Shown here: piece by piece, positions 1 through 7,331 of the stretch
Numbering within the stretch: the stretch's first letter is position 1
Layout of the letters: every line of letters starts with the position of its first letter
Assembly: GCA_947485425.1 (NCBI GenBank)
Contig: CANKSK010000002.1
Coordinates: 1 to 18,637 of the forward strand
Source of the DNA: Bacteroidota bacterium
GTDB taxonomy: Bacteria; Bacteroidota; Bacteroidia; AKYH767-A; CANKSK01
DNA length: 18,637 nt
Direction: 5' to 3'
The notes under the pieces: generated by a model
The model's input: the letters and a program-made list of their open reading frames with translations, nothing else
Database searches by the model: none
What the model was told of the DNA's origin: nothing
Made by a program: the position numbers and the translations under genes

Positions 1-695
1 CCTAAATCCAACTACTTTCATGCCCGGTTCCATCCCGTCTTTTTTAGCGATACGATCGCTTTGCAAACCGGCACAGCAAATAAGATAGCGTGTTTTGAAG
101 TTTCCTTTGGACGTAATGACATGGGTTAAATCACCCTCTTTTACAAAATCAAGCACTTCATATCCATTCATTACCTGATTTTGAGGCCGCGACTGGATCA
201 ATTCGGCCAATTTTTCACTGGTAGCCACGTAGTCGATGATACCGGTGCAAGGCACCCATAAGCCAGCAATGCCACGACAGGCAGGCTCAAGCTCTGTGAT
301 TTTGGCCGCATCAATTTTTTCGATGCCTTCCACCCCATTTTGAATACCATTGTTAAAAATCTTATCCATCACCGGAAGCTCTTTGGCATCGGTTGCCACA
401 ATCACTTTACCACAGATGTCGTGAGGAATGTGATGGGTTTTGGCAAAGGCAACCAATTCCCTTCTGCCTTCCACACAATTTTTGGCCTTGTAAGTACCCG
501 GCTTGTAGTAAATACCTGAATGGATGACACCGGAATTCCTGCCCGTTTGATGCGCCGCGAGCGTCTCCTCTTTTTCCAATACCAAAACCTTCAAATCCGG
601 ATGTTGATGACTGATTTTATATGCGGATGCCAAGCCCACAATGCCTCCACCCACAATAACCACATCATAAATGATTTCTGTACCTGTATTTTCCA
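1..695 (-). CDS. lhgO: L-2-hydroxyglutarate oxidase, N-terminal part (cut by window edge)
   Basis: FAD-dependent oxidoreductase of the DAO family. The family oxidises L-2-hydroxyglutarate to 2-oxoglutarate, and the E. coli enzyme passes the electrons to the membrane quinone pool. Translating the minus strand from the ATG at 695-693 gives 231 residues with no stop before the edge; the family is about 400 residues long, so just over half is present. The dinucleotide-binding motif GGGIVG is at residues 16-21 after a hydrophobic beta strand, and an acidic residue ends the second strand (Glu41). The family block HQTGRNSGVIHSGIYY is at 49-64, and a CGK segment and a CAGL-SDR segment follow in the expected places. 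An ATG at 703 is out of frame, so 695 is the start. The gene to its right is also on the minus strand, 139 bases upstream, so it could be read through or have its own promoter. The LhgO call rests on overall pattern; a related glycerol-3-phosphate or D-amino-acid oxidase is less likely. Confidence 0.88.
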
Positions 696-834
696 TAACC
701 CATTTTTAAAGGGAACAAAGTACGGAATTTGACAGCTTATGAAAGCCATTTTGAAAAAATTATTCCCAATCTTTGAATACCTAAGGCAAAGTATTTCCTA
801 AAAAACGATAAAACAAAGAGAATAAAATAATCTA

Positions 835-3807
835 CTATTTGAACTGCAGTTGAATCATACCAAAAGTTGTTGATACAACGGGAGTTGAAGAACCCCAACC
901 TACCAATCGAATGAGAACATCACCTGCTGAAATTGCAGCAGCATCAATGGTTGCCCAACCGGAGTTTCCATTTGCATAAGTTGCCAAACTGCTTGTATTA
1001 CTTAGTATCCTTTTAGGCTCGCCAGTAGAAGTTCCAGAAGCCGTACCATCTAAAAACTTCCAGGTAGTACCACCATCCGAACTATATTGCGCTCCAATAT
1101 AGGATGCACTATTAACAGCTCCTGTATTGGCCCAATTCATAACAATTCTTACAGTAGTAAAACTAGCCAAATTCACAGTATGTCTGGTCTTTGTACCTGC
1201 AGCCCCAAAGAATTCAGCCTCAGCTGCAGTTACTGCCCACGAACCAGCATAAACAACCCCATCAATCCATGCCTTGCTGCCTGTTCCACCACCTGCTGTA
1301 CTCTGCCAGGAAAGGCCACCAGAACCATTGGTTTGTAAAAAATATCCTGAATTTCCTGCTGCATCCTCAGGGAAAATATAGGCTGTATTGGTAGTGACAG
1401 AACTTGGCGCTTTTAAGGAGATGTACTGAGCACCCCCATTGCCTTCCATCAGCTGTATTTCACTTGACCCACCTGAATAGGCATTCAATCGAATGCCCCC
1501 TAAGGTGCGTGGGGTAATTTCTAAACGGGCAGAATTGCTTGGTGTTACACCAATACCCACATTACCTGCGGTATCAATACGCATTTGTTCAGTGAGAGCG
1601 TTGGCAGTAGAACCACTTGTAGCACTTTTGCGGGCAATTTTAAAGATAATAGCCCCACCATTTCCCTGTCCGGTACCCTTTCCGCCAGCCAATATCATAT
1701 TCGCCGCTGCAGTATTTGTGCCATATCCACCGGTGGTATTAAAAGAGAAATCTCTGGGTTTCTGCCCACTCCAAGCGGAAAGATTCGGTGGCGTTACCCC
1801 TCCACCCCAATAAGACTCACTGATTACACCGTTTCTAGAGGTAGGTCCCACATCACTATACCCCACAACCAATTGGTTGTTGGCAGTAGGCTGTGCGTTA
1901 TAACCAATGGCAACGGAATTGCTATCGGCAATGGTAGGATAATTGGGACTGGTTGCATTACATGCCAAAGAACCCAATATCGTGTTATAGCTGCCATAAA
2001 TATTTTGACCGGCACCCGTTCCTACAATAAGATTATTTTGACCGGTACCGAGATTGGTTCCGGCGGTTACACCTACCAAAGTATTGTAAGTACCAGTTGT
2101 TAAATTTGTACCAGCACCGGCACCTACCGCCGTATTTGAATTACCCGTAGTTGCAAACTGTCCGGCAAAAGACCCAATATAGGTATTGGAAATACCTGTT
2201 CCCATTCCGCTATTCCCAATATTTGAATATCCGGCTGAATACCCGATAAAGGTGTTGTCATTTCCTGCAGTAGTTGAATAACCGGAACCAGAACCTATAA
2301 ATACATTCTGATTTCCTGTTGTTAACACTTTTCCGGAATAATTACCTATCGCCACATTGTCGGTTCCTGTATTTGAGGTTCCTGCAGCACCCACACCCAT
2401 GAAAACATTGGCCGTATTGTTGGCACTACCAGAGGTCTGAATGTGGATAAATCGATTGCCTCCAATTCTAAAGGAAGAATCTGTATTTACAGAACCCTTC
2501 ACATCTAAGGGATAGGTAGCAGATGTTTTTCCCAAAGCCAACCAAGAACCCGCAGATGCGCTAGACATAAACCTACCACGTTCCAAAGAGTTGGTTCGAA
2601 AAACCAGATCAACCGCATCGGAAGTTCCTACATAATTGGTAGATGCCACCGTACTGGAATTTCCAGTAAGGCCCCAACCACCAGATGTTAACATAGACCA
2701 AGAGGGTGTTGTGGTGGTACTGGTATTAAAATAAAAACCTTCAGGATTATCCGTTTGATAAACCATTAACCCCTGAGCGGCGGTATAAAGCGGATTCATG
2801 GCATTGCGCTGTGCTTGTGTCACACGTGGAATTAACAAACCTAATCTCTTCGCAGCACCGGAATTCATATCCACAATAGCTTGTTTATTGGGCGCAGTGG
2901 TTCCAAAGCCCACATTACCGGAATCGGTTACAAGGGCATAATTGGTAGTAGTCACATTTCTGGCATTAAAGTAACCGCCAATATTGGTGGTTGCCGTTCC
3001 CGTATTGGTGGTATATAAACCATAAGAGGTTGTACCCGCCCCGGTTTGGGCAATATGAAGGGCACGATCATCAGAAGTACTAGAGGCAATATGCACAGCA
3101 TAAGAAGGCGAAGAAGTACCAATCCCTACCCTACCCCCACCAGATGGAACCAAAAGGGCTATTTTATTGGTAGCCCCTGTTGCCGTAAAATAACCGGCGA
3201 TATTGGTAGTGGCAGCTCCACTTGCAGAAGAATAAATACCATAATTGGTACCCGTAGTAGCTGTATTTGAAACATTTATGGCTCTATCGTTTGCCGTAGA
3301 AGTGGCAATATGAACTTTGTATAAGGGCGGATCAATTCCAATTCCCAATAAACCACCTCCGGTAAACACCGCTCTTTGGGTGGCGTTGGTGGCAATTACC
3401 CAATCGGTATTCCCTGTGGTTCCAATAAAATCGGTTCCACCGCCGCTATTCAATGGGGTTGTTGCTGAATTTCCTGTCAAGCCCCAACCCGATCCACCTG
3501 CAGCCAATGGCTGCCAGTTGGCAGAGGAAGAAGTTCCGGCATTGTAGTAAAAACCGGCAGAAACATCCGTACAGTATACCAATAATGCTTTAGCAGGAGA
3601 AGAAATTGAATTTCGTTGGGCAGTAGTCATGACCGGACATAAAAACCCTTTGGTCGTTGATTTGGCATGCAATATAGCAGAAGCATCAGGCGTACTTCCA
3701 TCATCATTGATACCAATATTTTGAGCAAACAACGATGAAGTTGTGCAGACGATCATTAAAAATGCAAACAAAAATCGTATTTTACTAAAGTAGAATTTTT
3801 CACTCAT
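835..3807 (-). CDS. Large secreted repeat protein with YadA-head-like beta-roll repeats
   Basis: A 990-residue exported protein of unknown function; no enzyme motif seen. Residues 1-28 form a Sec signal peptide, with cleavage likely at SLFA-Q. Residues 31-100 are a module often found at the N-terminus of secreted Bacteroidota proteins (IGIN-DGS, then STTKGFL, AQR, GFYYN). A related copy sits at about 309-372. Two copies of a 73-residue module (VHIA-ST, DRA, ATTNI-GYF, VGIGT) cover about 155-303, and two GWGLTGNS modules start near 107 and 377. Residues 467-650 hold ten short units with heads of the type N-x-x-[IV]-G, mostly 17 residues apart, which resemble the left-handed beta-roll heads of trimeric autotransporter adhesins. 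A second GNVGIG block is near 748, and residues 850-990 look like a beta-sandwich. There is no YadA membrane anchor, no obvious type IX sorting domain and no S74 chaperone. By eye the gene is richer in GC than its neighbours. It is probably a fibrous surface or extracellular protein; the role in adhesion is inferred. Confidence 0.85.
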   Translation of the reverse strand: MSEKFYFSKIRFLFAFLMIVCTTSSLFAQNIGINDDGSTPDASAILHAKSTTKGFLCPVMTTAQRNSISSPAKALLVYCTDVSAGFYYNAGTSSSANWQPLAAGGSGWGLTGNSATTPLNSGGGTDFIGTTGNTDWVIATNATQRAVFTGGGLLGIGIDPPLYKVHIATSTANDRAINVSNTATTGTNYGIYSSASGAATTNIAGYFTATGATNKIALLVPSGGGRVGIGTSSPSYAVHIASSTSDDRALHIAQTGAGTTSYGLYTTNTGTATTNIGGYFNARNVTTTNYALVTDSGNVGFGTTAPNKQAIVDMNSGAAKRLGLLIPRVTQAQRNAMNPLYTAAQGLMVYQTDNPEGFYFNTSTTTTPSWSMLTSGGWGLTGNSSTVASTNYVGTSDAVDLVFRTNSLERGRFMSSASAGSWLALGKTSATYPLDVKGSVNTDSSFRIGGNRFIHIQTSGSANNTANVFMGVGAAGTSNTGTDNVAIGNYSGKVLTTGNQNVFIGSGSGYSTTAGNDNTFIGYSAGYSNIGNSGMGTGISNTYIGSFAGQFATTGNSNTAVGAGAGTNLTTGTYNTLVGVTAGTNLGTGQNNLIVGTGAGQNIYGSYNTILGSLACNATSPNYPTIADSNSVAIGYNAQPTANNQLVVGYSDVGPTSRNGVISESYWGGGVTPPNLSAWSGQKPRDFSFNTTGGYGTNTAAANMILAGGKGTGQGNGGAIIFKIARKSATSGSTANALTEQMRIDTAGNVGIGVTPSNSARLEITPRTLGGIRLNAYSGGSSEIQLMEGNGGAQYISLKAPSSVTTNTAYIFPEDAAGNSGYFLQTNGSGGLSWQSTAGGGTGSKAWIDGVVYAGSWAVTAAEAEFFGAAGTKTRHTVNLASFTTVRIVMNWANTGAVNSASYIGAQYSSDGGTTWKFLDGTASGTSTGEPKRILSNTSSLATYANGNSGWATIDAAAISAGDVLIRLVGWGSSTPVVSTTFGMIQLQFK
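1858..2409 (-). repeat. Coding tandem repeat, period about 51 bases (17 residues)
   Basis: Within the large secreted protein, residues 467-650 are ten degenerate units whose heads start at residues 467, 484, 501, 518, 541, 558, 575, 592, 608 and about 630. The spacings are 17, 17, 17, 23, 17, 17, 17, 16 and 22. The unit is N-[TV]-x-[IVL]-G-x-x-[AS]-G followed by eight variable residues rich in Thr, Gly and Asn. The DNA copies have diverged, so this is a protein-level repeat and not a recent expansion. Regular Asn/Gly-rich units of this kind fit stacked beta-roll turns, as in YadA-type heads. Confidence 0.8.
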
Positions 3808-3839
3808 TTATATTCGACTTAATAATATTTTACATTACA

Positions 3840-3870
3840 CAAAGAAACGAAATATTTGAATCCTTTCCAA
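3840..3870 (-). promoter_or_regulatory. Possible promoter of the large secreted protein gene
   Basis: Read on the minus strand, TTTCTTTG (3847-3840) is one mismatch from the Bacteroidota -7 element TAnnTTTG. A TTGG (3870-3867) lies 19 bases upstream, at a suitable distance for the -33 element. Transcription would begin roughly 26 bases before the ATG at 3807. The match is imperfect. The rest of the interval 3808-4004 shows no gene. Confidence 0.25.
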
Positions 3871-4004
3871 TACTTTTCTTTCAATTATCTTACATATGTC
3901 AAAAAGCAAGCCTTTATGATAACGTTTCAGGAATGTGTGTCAGACTTTCATTTAACGTATTTCAAGAAGAGAAGTTGCTGATTGTTAAAATTGCATCCTT
4001 TTGA

Positions 4005-4982
4005 TTACCAATTCAAAATCCAAGCAAAAATAAGTGGGGCTACAATAGTGGCATCGGATTCTATCACAAAACGAGGGGTTTGTTTGCTGAGTTTTCCCCA
4101 GGTAATTTTTTCATTGGGCACAGCACCGGAATAAGAACCATAGCTTGTGGTGGAATCAGAAATCTGACAGAAATAGCTCCAAAAGGGGGTTTCTTCCTTT
4201 TTTAAATCTTGCTGAAGCATCGGAACCACGCAAATTGGAAAATCACCGGCTATGCCACCGCCAATTTGAAAAAATCCAATGCCTTTTCCCGAAGAATTAT
4301 CTGTATACCAGGAAGATAAAAACGTCATGTATTCAATACCACCTTTCAGGGTGGTTGGTTTGAGTTCGCCCGTCACACAATAAGAGGCAAAAATATTTCC
4401 CAAGGTAGAATCTTCCCAACCCGGAACGATGATCGGCAAATTTCTTTCTGCAGCAGCCAAAAGCCAGCTATTTGCAGGGTCAATTTGATAATATTGTTTC
4501 AATACACCGCTGTGTAGCAGTTGATAAAAATACTCATGCGGTAAAAAACGATTCCCTTTGGTATCCGCATCTTTCCACAAAGCATACATATGGTGCTCTA
4601 TTCTGCGAATGGCTTCCTCCTCTGGAATGCAGGTATCGGTAACCCTGTTAAATCCGTTTTCGAGCAAATCCCATTCATCATCCGGACTCAAGTCACGGTA
4701 ATTGGGAATGCGTTTATAATGATCATGGGCTACTAAATTAAAGACATCTTCCTCCAAATTGGCACCGGTGCAGCAGATGATATCTACTTTGCCTGCACGA
4801 ATCATCTCGGCAAGTGATTTTCCAAGCTCAGCAGTGCTCATGGCACCAGCCAAAGTAATCATCATTTTGCCACCTTCATCCATATGCTGCCCATAGGCTT
4901 GAGCAGCATCTACCAATGCAGCGGCATTAAAATGCAAATAATGTTTCTCTATAAATTGTGAAATAGGCCCTTTGGTTTTCAT
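4005..4982 (-). CDS. Deoxyhypusine synthase family protein
   Basis: Member of the deoxyhypusine synthase fold, which transfers an aminobutyl group from spermidine using NAD. Eukaryotic and archaeal enzymes modify eIF5A/aIF5A. Many bacterial relatives make homospermidine or have no assigned role, and bacteria lack eIF5A. From the ATG at 4982 it has 325 residues. The segment SGAVPNEKITWGKL matches the active-site region of the human enzyme (SGARPDEAVSWGKI), so the catalytic lysine is kept, as Lys297 counted from this start. An N-terminal TLAGAMSTAELG block, the CTGANLEED block, PIIVPGWEDS, and the glycine-rich IGGGIAGDF (NAD-site region) are also present. A longer reading begins at a TTG at 5030, but that codon lies inside a good -7 promoter box, and relatives begin near MKTKGPIS, so the ATG is preferred. 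The hydrolase and pdxJ genes lie upstream on the same strand. A polyamine (homospermidine-like) role is inferred, not shown. Confidence 0.85.
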   Translation of the reverse strand: MKTKGPISQFIEKHYLHFNAAALVDAAQAYGQHMDEGGKMMITLAGAMSTAELGKSLAEMIRAGKVDIICCTGANLEEDVFNLVAHDHYKRIPNYRDLSPDDEWDLLENGFNRVTDTCIPEEEAIRRIEHHMYALWKDADTKGNRFLPHEYFYQLLHSGVLKQYYQIDPANSWLLAAAERNLPIIVPGWEDSTLGNIFASYCVTGELKPTTLKGGIEYMTFLSSWYTDNSSGKGIGFFQIGGGIAGDFPICVVPMLQQDLKKEETPFWSYFCQISDSTTSYGSYSGAVPNEKITWGKLSKQTPRFVIESDATIVAPLIFAWILNW

Positions 4983-5027
4983 ATGCAATAGGTTTCGGTT
5001 GTTATGTGATTGATAGATTTGGGATGG

Positions 5028-5035
5028 CAAAGGTA
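5028..5035 (-). promoter_or_regulatory. Probable -7 promoter box of the deoxyhypusine-synthase-family gene
   Basis: The minus strand reads TACCTTTG, a full match to the Bacteroidota -7 consensus TAnnTTTG, 46-53 bases before the ATG at 4982. No clear -33 TTTG is seen at the usual distance. If used, it excludes the upstream TTG (5030-5028) as a start codon, because that codon is part of the box. Confidence 0.4.
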
Positions 5036-5079
5036 GGAATTTTGCTTAAAAAATACCGCATATGAAGATAATGTCCTTT

Positions 5080-5859
5080 TTAGGCTTCTAAAAAAGCAAT
5101 TATTTCTTGGAAAAGCATCTCTGGCTCATCCGCATGCACCCAATGGCCTGCATTCTTTATTTCAGCCATTTGAAAGCCCGGAAACAAAAGTCCCATGAGA
5201 GCCAAATCCTCGCTTTTTATATACTCAGAATTTTCACCCTTCACGAATAAGGTTTGGAAAGACAAAGACTTTGGGTTTGCATCATCCGAACGCTTGATTT
5301 CTTTGCCAATTTCAGGCAAATTTTCACGAATGCCCTGTAAGTTAAACCGCCATGCAAACACCTGATTGTTTTCTGTATTTCGAAATAAATTTTTCAACAG
5401 AAAGAGTTTGGTGCTTTCCTCTTGAATGGCAAGATTTTGTGCGGCCTCTGCTCTAGAGGTAATCTTGGATAGATCTAGATTTTCCAAAGCAGCAAAAATA
5501 TGTCCATGATGGGGCGGATAATAGCGGGGGGCCATATCAATTACGATTAGTTTTTTAATCAAATCGGGATAGGTAAAGGCAAAAACCATGGCCAGCTTTC
5601 CGCCCATAGAATGCCCAATTAAAGTTACTTCTTGGAGGGATAAATCCAACAAAAAACCATGCAAATCTTCTGCCATACAAGTATAATCAAAACGACTATC
5701 ATGAGGAGATTGCCCGTGGTTTCTTAAATCAGGAAGAAAAACTTCATACCCTTCTGGAAAGCGATTGGCAAATGAAACCCAATTATCAGACATTCCCAAA
5801 AGTCCATGCAAAATGACGATGGGTTTTCCACTTCCTGATTTTCTATAAAATAATTTCAA
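5080..5859 (-). CDS. Alpha/beta hydrolase (YbfF-like esterase)
   Basis: Cytoplasmic alpha/beta-hydrolase of the small acyl-esterase type; the true substrate is unknown. The oxyanion strand VILHGLLG, the nucleophile elbow GHSMGG (Ser84 counted from the chosen start), the acidic LIVIDMAP segment and the catalytic His in AGHWVH (His239) are all present and in order. Cap-domain helices lie between them. There is no signal peptide. The frame stays open up to an ATG at 5928, which would give 282 residues, but the first 23 residues of that reading look unlike the family and would overlap pdxJ by 62 bases. The TTG at 5859 gives a start of the form (M)KLFYRKSG-GKP, typical of the family, and begins 7 bases after the pdxJ stop. 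I therefore prefer 259 residues. It is very likely translated from the pdxJ transcript; the pairing looks like operon economy, with no evident B6 link. Confidence 0.85.
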   Translation of the reverse strand: MKLFYRKSGSGKPIVILHGLLGMSDNWVSFANRFPEGYEVFLPDLRNHGQSPHDSRFDYTCMAEDLHGFLLDLSLQEVTLIGHSMGGKLAMVFAFTYPDLIKKLIVIDMAPRYYPPHHGHIFAALENLDLSKITSRAEAAQNLAIQEESTKLFLLKNLFRNTENNQVFAWRFNLQGIRENLPEIGKEIKRSDDANPKSLSFQTLFVKGENSEYIKSEDLALMGLLFPGFQMAEIKNAGHWVHADEPEMLFQEIIAFLEA

Positions 5860-5866
5860 GGCCAAA

Positions 5867-6583
5867 TTAAGATTTGAGTTGACGCAAATAAAGCTGAATG
5901 GTATTTTCGAGCCCCAGATAAAGCGCATCGCATATCAAGGCATGCCCTATTGAAACTTCGAGCAATCCAGGGGTATTGCGGTAAAAATAATTGAGATTTT
6001 GCAAATTCAGGTCATGCCCGGCATTCAATCCCAAACCCAGCTCTTGGGCAAGCAAAGCAGCATCTCTATAAGGCTGGATAGCCTTTTCAGAATTAGAAGG
6101 AAAATGCATGGCATAGGCTTCGGTATATAATTCAATGCGATGGGCTCCTGTGGATGCAGCGCCTTCAACAAGTGAAAGCTCAGGGGAGACAAACAAAGAA
6201 GTCCGAATGCCGGCAGTATGAAATCTTTCTACTACCTCTTTTAAAAATCCAGAATGCTTCAGGGTATCCCAACCGGCATTGGAGGTAAGCACACCGGGAG
6301 GATCTGGCACCAAAGTAACCTGAGTAGGCTGCACATCAAGCACCATCTGAATAAAGGCCTCAGAAGGATAGCCTTCAATATTGTATTCGGTGGTGATGAG
6401 GGGCTTTAAATCGTAAACATCCTGAAAACGAATGTGCCTTTGGTCTGGTCGTGGATGAATGGTAATACCCTCCCCACCAAAACGCTGCACATCCATGGCA
6501 ACATCGGTTAAGCAAGGCATATTACCCCCTCTGGAATTGCGAAGGGTCGCAATTTTATTGATATTTATACTTAATTTTGTCAC
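5867..6583 (-). CDS. pdxJ: Pyridoxine 5'-phosphate synthase
   Basis: Catalyses the last ring-closing step of DXP-dependent vitamin B6 synthesis, joining 3-amino-2-oxopropyl phosphate with 1-deoxyxylulose 5-phosphate to give pyridoxine 5'-phosphate. The 238-residue length is normal for this TIM-barrel enzyme. The N-terminal KLSININKIATLRNSRGG block, the HPRPDQRHI phosphate/active-site loop (43-51), Glu70 in YNIEGYPSE, the LVPDPPG loop (91-97), NAGHDLN with His190, and SIGHALI (211-217) are all present. The start is GTG (6583-6581). The conserved TKLS-N-NK follows directly, so no later start is credible. The hydrolase follows at once downstream. The gene is divergent from the CBS-protein gene and shares a 77-base intergenic region with it. 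Confidence 0.96.
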   Translation of the reverse strand: MTKLSININKIATLRNSRGGNMPCLTDVAMDVQRFGGEGITIHPRPDQRHIRFQDVYDLKPLITTEYNIEGYPSEAFIQMVLDVQPTQVTLVPDPPGVLTSNAGWDTLKHSGFLKEVVERFHTAGIRTSLFVSPELSLVEGAASTGAHRIELYTEAYAMHFPSNSEKAIQPYRDAALLAQELGLGLNAGHDLNLQNLNYFYRNTPGLLEVSIGHALICDALYLGLENTIQLYLRQLKS

Positions 6584-6594
6584 AAATTTTGTTT

Positions 6595-6628
6595 TTTGTC
6601 GTAAATTTACAAAAGATTCATAGGTTTG
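6595..6628 (+). promoter_or_regulatory. Probable promoter of the CBS gene and envelope cluster
   Basis: TTTG at 6595-6598 (-33 type) and TAGGTTTG at 6621-6628 (full match to TAnnTTTG) are separated by 22 bases, within the usual range for Bacteroidota promoters. The start of transcription would be near 6635, about 26 bases before the ATG at 6661. This also argues against a longer reading of the downstream gene from 6577. Confidence 0.5.
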
Positions 6629-6632
6629 CGCA

Positions 6633-6659
6633 CAAAATTATACTATATAGTTCACCAAA
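6633..6659 (-). promoter_or_regulatory. Possible pdxJ promoter
   Basis: The minus strand reads TAATTTTG (6640-6633), a full match to TAnnTTTG, with a TTTG (6659-6656) upstream. The 15-base gap is shorter than the usual 17-23 bases. Predicted transcription would begin about 40 bases before the GTG start. It overlaps the leader of the divergent CBS gene. Confidence 0.35.
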
Positions 6660-6660
6660 G

Positions 6661-7323
6661 ATGCTAGCAAGAGATTTAATTTCTGATTCGATTCCTCCTT
6701 TAAAGACTTCTGATACGGGTTTAAAGGCTTTGAAGTGGATGGAAGAGTTCCGAATGTATCATTTGCCTATCGTAAACAATGTTGAATTTTTAGGTCTGAT
6801 TTCGGAAGAAGACATTTTATCTATGAATGCACCTGAAGAAGCCATTGGCAATCACAAGCTTTCTTTAATTCGTCCTTTTGTCACCGAGCATCAGCATTTT
6901 TATGAAGTCATAAAAATGATTGCCAGCATGGATTTGAGTCTTGTGCCGGTGCTCAATGAAGAGCAGCATTACCTAGGAGCCATCACCACTGCAGACATTC
7001 TCAAAAAAATGGCAGAATCCGGCGGCCTGCAAAATTCAGGAGGCATCATTGTTCTGGAGATGAATTTACACGATTACCATTTATCTGAAATTGCCCACAT
7101 CGTAGAGTCTAATGACTGTTTGATATTAAATTCATATGTGAGTAATTCTACTGATAACAGCAAAATAGACCTTACCCTAAAAATCAACAAGACAGATATT
7201 TCCCGTATTTTATCTGCATTTTATCGCTACAATTATTTTGTAAAAGCCTCTTATCAAGAAAAAGAGTTTTTTGATGATATGAAAAAGCGCTACGATTCTT
7301 TTATGAATTATTTGAATATATAA
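6661..7323 (+). CDS. CBS-domain-pair protein with ACT-like C-terminal region
   Basis: A 220-residue cytoplasmic protein with two CBS motifs (about 1-60 and 68-120), which as a pair normally bind adenine nucleotides or S-adenosylmethionine and sense energy state. Hydrophobic strands such as HLPIVNN and GLISEEDIL, and LSLVPVLNE and GAITTADIL, show the two repeats. Residues about 127-200 look like a small alpha/beta ACT-type fold (IIVLEMN, then EIAHIVES, then a KINKTDISRI helix). No enzyme domain is attached, so the ligand and the target are unknown. The frame is open from 6577, but the ATG at 6661 fits the family start and the promoter. First gene of the envelope cluster; it ends 8 bases before the Omp85 gene. 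A CBS protein next to nadK is a recurrent arrangement in Bacteroidota, which suggests, but does not show, nucleotide-linked control. Confidence 0.85.
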   Translation: MLARDLISDSIPPLKTSDTGLKALKWMEEFRMYHLPIVNNVEFLGLISEEDILSMNAPEEAIGNHKLSLIRPFVTEHQHFYEVIKMIASMDLSLVPVLNEEQHYLGAITTADILKKMAESGGLQNSGGIIVLEMNLHDYHLSEIAHIVESNDCLILNSYVSNSTDNSKIDLTLKINKTDISRILSAFYRYNYFVKASYQEKEFFDDMKKRYDSFMNYLNI

Positions 7324-7331
7324 ATTTTTGG

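Noticed and set aside
716..793. Two copies of CAAAGTA (minus strand TACTTTG) before the lhgO gene as promoter boxes
   Set aside because: Each is one base short of TAnnTTTG and has no -33 partner; too weak to call.
1858..2409. CRISPR-like or minisatellite array suspected from regular spacing
   Set aside because: The regularity is at protein level (51-base period, diverged bases) in an open reading frame; there are no identical direct repeats or spacers.
1087..3547. Several plus-strand open frames of 60-170 codons opposite the large secreted-protein gene
   Set aside because: They are antisense to a strongly supported gene with signal peptide and regular repeats, and their translations are low-complexity with no recognisable domain.
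4983..5030. A longer deoxyhypusine-synthase-family protein starting at a TTG at 5030
   Set aside because: The codon lies inside a full-match -7 promoter box, and the extra 16 residues do not resemble the family start.
5860..5928. Hydrolase start at ATG 5928
   Set aside because: It would overlap pdxJ by 62 bases and add 23 residues unlike the family; the TTG at 5859 fits the family start. It remains a possible alternative.
6577..6660. CBS-protein start at 6577
   Set aside because: That region holds the promoter and overlaps the pdxJ start; the family start is the ATG at 6661.
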